From NCBI GenBank assembly GCA_003140665.1, contig PLKS01000060.1:21775-68541 (forward strand): 46,767 nucleotides of DNA, in the 5' to 3' direction. Source of the stretch: Opitutaceae bacterium (GTDB lineage Bacteria > Verrucomicrobiota > Verrucomicrobiia > Opitutales > Opitutaceae). The position numbers and the translations under genes are program-made. The notes beneath the pieces were generated by a model, which had not been told where the DNA came from, ran no database searches, and saw only the letters and a list, made by a program, of their open reading frames with translations. The stretch's first letter is position 1. Each line of letters starts with the position of its first letter. Below, piece after piece: positions 1 through 6,103 of this stretch.

Positions 1-1079
1 GCGGCGACATGCTCGGCGAGTTTCTTTCCGTCGCGAGGAAGATGTTCCGGAGCAACTTCATCGTGATGTCCTATGACAGCATCCTTCAGACGATCGGCCT
101 GATCTCGACGGGGCTCTTCCTTTGGTTCGGCGCCCATGCCGTCATCGATGGCCGGATGACGGTCGGCGGATTCGTCGCCTTCAGCTCCCTCACGGCCATG
201 GCCTATGCGGCCATACTCAGGGCGCTTGGCGTATGGGACGGGTTCCAGATGGCGTCGGTCCTAATGAACCGGCTGAACGACATATTCGAGCAGGAGCCCG
301 AGCAGGGGAGCGACCGGTCCCGGCTCACCCCCGTGCCGAGCCTCGAAGGGCGCATCGAGCTGAGGAAGGTCGGCTTCAAGTACGGCGGCCCCGAGGCTCC
401 CTCCATCCTGAAGGACCTCTCGTTTGACATCGCCCCGGGTCAGATGGTCGCGCTCGTCGGCCGAAGCGGCAGCGGCAAGACAACCCTGATCAAGCTGCTG
501 TCCGGCCTGATGGAGGCGACCGAGGGAAGCATCCACATCGACCATCTCGACCTGAAGAGCGTGAACCATCGCGACCTGCGGCGCTTGATCGGCATGGTCC
601 TCCAGGAAAACCACCTGTTCGACGCGACGATCGCCAGCAACATTTCCTTCGGCGACAGCGAGCCGGACTTTGACCGCGTGCTCTGGTCGGCCCAGGTCGC
701 GAACGCCCACGATTTCATCATGCGGCTGCCGTTGGGATATGAGACGCGCATCGGCGAGACCGGCTTGGCCATTTCCGGGGGGCAGAAGCAGCGGATCGCG
801 ATCGCCCGTGCGGTGTACAACGATCCGCCGATTCTCATCTTCGACGAGGCCACGAGCGCCCTCGACACGGAGTCGGAGCGCACCATCCAGGAAAACATGG
901 GCCGCCTGATGTCCGGCCGCACCTGCATCGTCATCGCCCACCGGCTGAGCACGATCCGCGAGGCGAATGTGATCATCGTGCTCGAGAAGGGTGAGATCGC
1001 CGAGACGGGGACCCATGACGAGCTCATGGCCCGCCGCGGGCTCTATTTCTACCTCTCCAGCCAGCAGCTTGGAATCTGA
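1..1079 (+). CDS. ABC transporter, permease C-terminal part plus ATPase domain (HlyB/PCAT-like exporter); 5' end outside window
   Basis: Walker A GRSGSGKTT, signature ISGGQKQR, Walker B ILIFDEATSALD and H-loop AHRLST follow a partial TM domain. Frame is open through the window's left edge, so the ATG at 9 is probably internal. Confidence 0.93.
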   Translation, partial: GDMLGEFLSVARKMFRSNFIVMSYDSILQTIGLISTGLFLWFGAHAVIDGRMTVGGFVAFSSLTAMAYAAILRALGVWDGFQMASVLMNRLNDIFEQEPEQGSDRSRLTPVPSLEGRIELRKVGFKYGGPEAPSILKDLSFDIAPGQMVALVGRSGSGKTTLIKLLSGLMEATEGSIHIDHLDLKSVNHRDLRRLIGMVLQENHLFDATIASNISFGDSEPDFDRVLWSAQVANAHDFIMRLPLGYETRIGETGLAISGGQKQRIAIARAVYNDPPILIFDEATSALDTESERTIQENMGRLMSGRTCIVIAHRLSTIREANVIIVLEKGEIAETGTHDELMARRGLYFYLSSQQLGI

Positions 1080-1082
1080 CCG

Positions 1083-2279
1083 ATGCCGATGAAACCGCAC
1101 TCAAGGAGAGACGACCAGGGGGCATTGGACAGCGAGTCGCCGATGCTGAGCCGCGACCCGCCGAACTGGGTCGTCCGGGGAGCGGCATGGCTGGTCATTG
1201 CCCTGTTCGTGACGGCGCTCATCGCCTCGGCGGTCGTCCACGTGCCGGAAACGATCCGCTGCCCGTGCATCGTCGTTCCGGAGGGCGGCGCCGACCCGAT
1301 ACAATCGCCGCGCCTCGCGGTCATCCGCGAGGTGCGCGTCGGCGAGGGCCGCGAGGTTGCCGCCGGGGACGAGCTCTTTGTGCTGAGTTCCGAGGACGTC
1401 GGCGACCACGACACGCAGGCGCGCACCCTGGAGGAGGACATGACCTCCCGGAAAAGGAACCTCAAGGAGGCCGAGACCACGGATGCCGCGGACCTTGAGA
1501 TCAAGGATCACGAGATCGCGCAGGCCGACGAGGAGCTCAAGTTCCGCGAAACCTCCGTCGCCGTCGAGCGCGACCTGGTGGCCCGGTACGAGAAGCTGTC
1601 CAAGGTCGGGGTTTACTCCGAGACGGACCTGGTCCTTCGCCAGCTCGAGCTGGCGGGAGCCGAGAAGGACCTGAGCATCGCCGGCCGGACCCGCCAGCAG
1701 GTGGTCCTGCAGCGCCAGCAGATGGCCGCCGAGCAGGCGCGCCAGCGCTCCGACCAGCTCGCGGAGATCAAGAAGCTCGAGATCCGGCTGGATGCCAGCA
1801 AGCGCCAGATGGAGGATACCCAGCAGAACCTGATCTCCATACGCGCGCCCTATGACGCCGTGGTCATCTCCATGTCCGCGAACAACGCCGGAAGCGTGGT
1901 GCAGAACGGCCAGGAGCTGTGCCAGCTCGCCCGCGCGCACGGGAAGCTGAAGCTGCGCCTGCTTCTGGCCGAGGAGGGGATGCCCCGCCTCTCGGTCGGG
2001 CAGCGCGTGAGGTTCTTCGCGGAAGCCTTTCCCTACCAGCGCTACGGCACAATAACCGGGAGATTGTCCTGGATCAGCCCCTCGGCGGTCTCATCCCGCG
2101 ACGGCCAGCAGTTCGTCGCGGTGGCGACGCTGGACCGGGACGCTTTCCAGGTGGGCGGGCTCTCCGCCCCGCTGCGCGTCGGCATGAAGGGCGAGGCCCG
2201 CGTGGTGGTCGGCAGCCGCACCCTTATCGAATATGCCCTGGAGCCGGTCCGCCAGCTTCGGGAGAACCTGGGCCGCTAG
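1083..2279 (+). CDS. HlyD-family secretion/membrane-fusion protein
   Basis: Starts 3 nt after the ABC gene; one N-terminal TM helix (WVVRGAAWLVIALFVTALIASAVV), long coiled coil, and IRAPYDAVVISMSANNAGSVVQNGQELCQLA lipoyl/barrel hybrid segment. Confidence 0.9.
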   Translation: MPMKPHSRRDDQGALDSESPMLSRDPPNWVVRGAAWLVIALFVTALIASAVVHVPETIRCPCIVVPEGGADPIQSPRLAVIREVRVGEGREVAAGDELFVLSSEDVGDHDTQARTLEEDMTSRKRNLKEAETTDAADLEIKDHEIAQADEELKFRETSVAVERDLVARYEKLSKVGVYSETDLVLRQLELAGAEKDLSIAGRTRQQVVLQRQQMAAEQARQRSDQLAEIKKLEIRLDASKRQMEDTQQNLISIRAPYDAVVISMSANNAGSVVQNGQELCQLARAHGKLKLRLLLAEEGMPRLSVGQRVRFFAEAFPYQRYGTITGRLSWISPSAVSSRDGQQFVAVATLDRDAFQVGGLSAPLRVGMKGEARVVVGSRTLIEYALEPVRQLRENLGR

Positions 2280-3505
2280 CTCCCGGAGGCTCGGGCGCCG
2301 GCCGCCGGGGGCAGGAGGTTTATGACCCCGAGCTGATAGAGAAGGTAGAGCTGATTGCGCAGCTCGGGGAAGGGGACACCCAGCGGGATCCGCCGGAGCA
2401 CGCTTGAAAGCGACCGGGTGCCGTCGCCGCGGCGCAGGAGCTCGAGCTCCCATTCAGGCATGCACCACTGCATCGAGAGGTTGAGCGCGACGCTCGCAAT
2501 CGTGAACTTTCTCACGCGGTCGAGCACCTTGCCTCGCGCCCGCGGGAGCCCGACCCTGTAGAGCCGGGTGAGGGCGAGGCTCCATTTGAGCAGTGCGCGG
2601 CGCTCTTCCCAGGGGGGATTTGACTCCGCCTTCGCCGAGAAAAGCAGGCGATGAAACTGGGATGGGCTCAGCCGCTCGAGCAAGTCGCAAACCTGCGCGC
2701 GCGACCTGGGCACCAGCAGCGGATGGGAATCGCTCTCCACAAGCCGCCGAAACAGCCTCGTCGAGGCCCAGTTTCCCGCGAGGTGGAGCCCGGCCCGCCT
2801 TGCATGGAGGGCCCATTTCGAAAGGTCCAGACTGCGGTTCAGCACGCCGAACACGTCGCTTGCCAGGAACTCCGGGCCGTGGGCCGAGACCCTCGCAAGG
2901 CCGTCGGCCGATGTCACCGTGTCGCACATCTTCAGCAGGCCGCGCAACCGCGCGGAATCCTGGAATACGTTCATGTCGTACCCGAACGCGGGGAGCGCCC
3001 GCCGCAGCCGGGTGTTGACGTGCCTCGAGCCGTTGACGCCGAGGTAGAGCGCGCCGCCGGGCTTGAGGCACCGGGCGAAGTTCTTCATGACATTTTCGGT
3101 CTTGGGAATGTAGGAGAGCACGCCGTGGCAGATGATCAGATCGAAGGCGCCCCCAAGCCTGGACGGCAGGCGCAGGTCGGTCAGGTCGGCCTCGACAAAC
3201 CGGATGCCGCGCGTCTCCGTGGAGCGCCGCTGCAGGCGCCTGGCGACCGCGATGGAGCGGGCGCTGAAGTCGACCGCGACAATCTCGGCCCTGGGCAGCC
3301 TGCGGCGCAGGTTGAACGCCTCGGTGCCGTCTCCGCAGCCGGCAAGAAGGACGCGGGCCAGCGCGCCATCGCGGGCTCCGGCGCGCCCGATCGCGTCGAT
3401 CCACTCCAGGGACAGGCTCCAGGAGCGGCGCTTGAGCGCTTTGTAGTTGCCGAACGGATACGGCCGGCGTTCATAGATCTGTCGGACTCGGTCGGCGATC
3501 TTCAT
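2276..3505 (-). CDS. Class I SAM-dependent methyltransferase, architecture resembling protein-lysine methyltransferases with a methyltransferase regulatory-like region
   Basis: VLLAGCGDGTEAF motif I, AEIVAVDFSARSIAVAR motif II, FDLIICHGVLSYIP, LKPGGALYLGVNG; extended C-terminal region ending DGTRSLSSVLRRIPLGVPFPELRNQLYLLYQLGVINLLP. Convergent with hlyD; stops overlap in CTAG at 2276-2279. Confidence 0.85.
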   Translation of the reverse strand: MKIADRVRQIYERRPYPFGNYKALKRRSWSLSLEWIDAIGRAGARDGALARVLLAGCGDGTEAFNLRRRLPRAEIVAVDFSARSIAVARRLQRRSTETRGIRFVEADLTDLRLPSRLGGAFDLIICHGVLSYIPKTENVMKNFARCLKPGGALYLGVNGSRHVNTRLRRALPAFGYDMNVFQDSARLRGLLKMCDTVTSADGLARVSAHGPEFLASDVFGVLNRSLDLSKWALHARRAGLHLAGNWASTRLFRRLVESDSHPLLVPRSRAQVCDLLERLSPSQFHRLLFSAKAESNPPWEERRALLKWSLALTRLYRVGLPRARGKVLDRVRKFTIASVALNLSMQWCMPEWELELLRRGDGTRSLSSVLRRIPLGVPFPELRNQLYLLYQLGVINLLPPAAGARASGS

Positions 3506-3761
3506 ACGAGGGTGGCAGCACGGATAGGATCCGGACGGATGAGATAGGACGCAACAAGGCCCGGGGTCGTCATAGGTATAATATAAGTAGTTTTAATTTA
3601 ATAACTTGCGTTAATTACAAATCATTGGCAAAAAAGCATTGACCGTCCGATGCGAAAGATTGAAAGAATCTCCGCGCTGAAGCTCTCCGTGACATCGCTC
3701 CTGTGATGCCCCGATTGAAATGAGGGCGCCCAACCCAAAACGTCATAACCCGAATAAGCAT

Positions 3762-3887
3762 ATGCCCAACGCAAAGAAAAAGGCCACGGCAAAACCCGCC
3801 GTCAAATTCAAGGATCTCAAGTCGAAGAAGGACCCCAAGGGTGGGCCGATATACATGACGTGGTCGAAGGCCGATAAGGGCGGCTGA
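3762..3887 (+). CDS. Small GG-motif peptide P1: MPNAKKKATAKPAVKFKDLKSKKDPKGG-PIYMTWSKADKGG (putative exported precursor peptide)
   Basis: Hand translation from ATG 3762; shares the KFKDLKSKKDPKGG block with P3-P5 and a conserved 5' leader; adjacent to exporter genes. Confidence 0.75.
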   Translation: MPNAKKKATAKPAVKFKDLKSKKDPKGGPIYMTWSKADKGG

Positions 3888-3906
3888 TCGGACGTCCGAT
3901 GGAAAA

Positions 3907-4021
3907 GGGACCTCACGGCTCCCGAAGAAAAACGTCACAACCGGTAACACCCCACCGGGGGTCGAAGAAGAGCCCCAAGGGGGGCTGGTCCGGCAGTGGT
4001 GGTGACGACCGCGAAGCTTGA
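3907..4021 (+). pseudogene. Degenerate, internally deleted copy P2 of the GG-motif peptide family (retains 5' leader and SKKSPKGG end)
   Basis: Leader GGGA..TCCC plus AACGTCACAACC (3931-3942) is intact, but the start codon and about 20 leader codons are missing. In frame, ...GSKKSPKGGWSGSGGDDREA* ends at 4021. An upstream ATG at 3899 lies in what is UTR in the paralogs. Confidence 0.6.
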
Positions 4022-4269
4022 GCCCCTAAAGGGCGCCTGACGGGCCGGGACGTTCCAGGGGGGCCCGATCCCCGGCCGAAGACAGGGATGGAGCGGCCAA
4101 GCCAAGAGCCTGGGACCGACCGGCCAGGGTTCCGCGCGCCGGCGGCCGAAGACCGTGTGGCGATACAATTCATGGCACCGCGGCGTCCCCCGGCTGTCTT
4201 CTGAATGCAATGGCGCATCCCCGAAATGACGGGCAACGCCCAACCAAGAAGCATCAACCCAAACAAGAT

Positions 4270-4419
4270 ATGGCCTCTGCTAAAAAGAAACCCACGGCAA
4301 GAACCCGGAAGCTAAGGGACCTCAGGGCAGCGAAGGACCCCAAGGGCGGTCAATTGGGGGTCGGCCGGGCGAACATCCCGGGCAGGAATTTCCTGAATCC
4401 GCAGCCCCTTCCTCCCTAG
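4270..4419 (+). CDS. Small GG-motif peptide P3: MASAKKKPTARTRKLRDLRAAKDPKGG-QLGVGRANIPGRNFLNPQPLPP
   Basis: ORF 4210..4419 trimmed to the ATG at 4270 by alignment with P1/P4/P5; conserved leader; C-terminal LNPQPLPP shared with P5. Confidence 0.75.
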   Translation: MASAKKKPTARTRKLRDLRAAKDPKGGQLGVGRANIPGRNFLNPQPLPP

Positions 4420-4560
4420 CCCCGACCATTCCGGAAGGTTTCTTCGGCGCTGGGTCCGCCCGGGAACGGGCCAGCCTTGCGTTGGGGAGCGCTTTCTGCG
4501 TTTGCAATACAGGCAGCCAAAGGGCGCTTTCGCCAGATAACATCACAACCAGATAAACAC

Positions 4561-4665
4561 ATGGCCTCGTCAAAGAAAAAAGCCTCGGCAAAAAGCAGCG
4601 TCAAGTTCAAGGACCTCAAGTCAAAGAAGAACCCGAAGGGGGGATTGAAGCACAAGACCGAGTGA
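4561..4665 (+). CDS. Small GG-motif peptide P4: MASSKKKASAKSSVKFKDLKSKKNPKGG-LKHKTE
   Basis: ORF 4477..4665 trimmed to the ATG at 4561; near-identical to P1 through the GG; conserved 5' leader; ends 20 nt before the SurA/PpiC-like gene. Confidence 0.75.
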   Translation: MASSKKKASAKSSVKFKDLKSKKNPKGGLKHKTE

Positions 4666-4685
4666 CCCGCGGGGAGCGCTAACAC

Positions 4686-5744
4686 GTGCCGCCAACGGGA
4701 GATTGCGCGGCCTTCGCCTTCAGGGACGCCACCACAAGCGTGGGAGATGTTGTCCGCGCCGGGTATTTCAGGGGCGAATTGCAGGCGTCCGCATTCGAGC
4801 TGGCGTGGAAGACGGCCTGTGAAGACGAGGCTGAGCGGTTGAGCCTGGATGCCGACGAGGTCGCCGTTGGGGCGATGATCGATAGGTTCAGGTATGAAAA
4901 CGACCTGATTTCCGCGGAGGAGACGGAGGCGTGGCTCGACAGCCGCGGACTCACGGCGGACGAGGTCCAGGCCTATTTCGAGCGATGCAACTGGCGGGAG
5001 ACCCTCGGGGAGAAAGTCGTCGCCGGGAAGGTTGATCTTTCGCGCGTCACGCCGGAGCTGCTCGGGGAGCTGCAGGTCGAGCTCCTGATGTCGGGGGCCT
5101 TCGGCCCCCTCGCGACCGGGCTGGCCCGCCGCCTCGTCGCGCGCTCCGCTACGGAGGGACCGGTCGACGCGGGACAGGTGGAGGCGGAGCGCGCACGATT
5201 CCTGGCGCGCTCCGGCCTGGATCCTGAACGCGTCGCAGGATGGCTGGCCAATCTCGAACGCGGCGAGGACTGGCTCGGGCGGATGCTTGAAATGGAGGCA
5301 TCGTACCGCCTGACGTGCGCCGCGGTCCTGACGCCGGGAAGGCTGTCGCAGGCGCTTGCGGCGGCGCGCCTTCCGCTCACCCGCCTTGAGGTGGAGACCG
5401 TGGAATTCGATTCCGCCGATGCCGCGCGCGAGGGGCACCTGTGCGTCCGCGACGACGGCCTGTCGCTGGAGGAGGTCAGCCGCGAATCGCGCTATCCGTT
5501 CAAGCGGCTGGAGTTTCTGGCCGAGGATCTCCCCGAGGAGCGGCGGCAGAAGCTGCTCTGCGCCGGGATAGGAGAGGTCATGGAACCCGTGTCGGACAGC
5601 GGCGTCTTTCACCTGAGCCGCGTGCTCGGAAAGGCCGAGCCCAATCTCGCCGACCCGTCCGTCAGGAGAAGGGTTGAGCAGCGGATTCTGGACACCTACT
5701 TTTCCGAAGCCGGCGCGAAGGACATCCGCTGGATAATCCTCTGA
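4686..5744 (+). CDS. SurA/PpiC (parvulin)-related protein without signal peptide, candidate peptide-maturation protein
   Basis: GTG start 4686; alpha-helical SurA-N-like region, then a degenerate parvulin-like C-terminus (LSLEEVSRESRYPFKRLEFLAEDLPEERRQKLLCAGIGEVMEPVSDSGVFHLSRVLGKAEPNLADPSVRRRVEQRIL). N-terminus MPPTGDCAAFAFRD is not a signal peptide. Confidence 0.65.
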   Translation: MPPTGDCAAFAFRDATTSVGDVVRAGYFRGELQASAFELAWKTACEDEAERLSLDADEVAVGAMIDRFRYENDLISAEETEAWLDSRGLTADEVQAYFERCNWRETLGEKVVAGKVDLSRVTPELLGELQVELLMSGAFGPLATGLARRLVARSATEGPVDAGQVEAERARFLARSGLDPERVAGWLANLERGEDWLGRMLEMEASYRLTCAAVLTPGRLSQALAAARLPLTRLEVETVEFDSADAAREGHLCVRDDGLSLEEVSRESRYPFKRLEFLAEDLPEERRQKLLCAGIGEVMEPVSDSGVFHLSRVLGKAEPNLADPSVRRRVEQRILDTYFSEAGAKDIRWIIL

Positions 5745-5790
5745 ATCGTCGCTCCGTCCGCTGACGGACCCTGTCCCGGCCGGCTGCCGA

Positions 5791-5922
5791 TCAGAACTTC
5801 TCGACCTTTAGCGGCGGAAGGGGCTGGGGGTTCAAGCCGCCCTTGGGGCCTTCCTTGCTCGGCTTGAAGTCCTTGAAACCAACGTGTGGCTTTTTCTTGG
5901 CGATTTTCTTCTTGGATGCCAT
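5791..5922 (-). CDS. Small GG-motif peptide P5: MASKKKIAKKKPHVGFKDFKPSKEGPKGG-LNPQPLPPLKVEKF
   Basis: ORF 5791..5985(-) trimmed to the ATG at 5922 (MASKKK, as in P3/P4); shares K-rich leader, FKDFKxSKxxPKGG and LNPQPLPP; preceded by a near-consensus promoter. Confidence 0.75.
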   Translation of the reverse strand: MASKKKIAKKKPHVGFKDFKPSKEGPKGGLNPQPLPPLKVEKF

Positions 5923-5958
5923 ATGGGTCGAATTGGAGGGCTGGGATGCAGCTGCGAA

Positions 5959-5985
5959 ATTATAAACGCGTGAAAGGAGAGTCAA
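5959..5985 (-). promoter_or_regulatory. Candidate sigma70-type promoter for peptide P5
   Basis: On the minus strand TTGACT (5985-5980), 15-nt spacer, TATAAT (5964-5959), about 37 nt before the P5 ATG. Spacer is shorter than the usual 17. Confidence 0.45.
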
Positions 5986-6103
5986 TGCGGGGCCACATGG
6001 GTTTTCCAGGCGGTGCTTTGACGCAAGGCATTGTAATTTAAGCGAATGCAGTGGATGAAGAGGCTCCTGAACTTGGCGCCGGTTCTTTGACGACGGCTTC
6101 CTT

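Noticed and set aside
3571-3585. TATAAT at 3577-3582 as a definite promoter for the peptide array
   Set aside because: AT-rich intergenic region is suggestive, but no matching -35 element lies at the right distance; needs TSS mapping.
3899-4021. 40-aa ORF MEKGPHGSRRKTSQPVTPHRGSKKSPKGGWSGSGGDDREA as an intact fifth peptide gene
   Set aside because: Its N-terminal half is the translated 5' leader (hairpin plus AACGTCACAACC) that is untranslated in the paralogs; better explained as an internally deleted copy.
4416-5612. 398-aa minus-strand ORF
   Set aside because: Antisense shadow of the SurA/PpiC-like gene and P4; no recognisable domain and contradicts the peptide family evidence.
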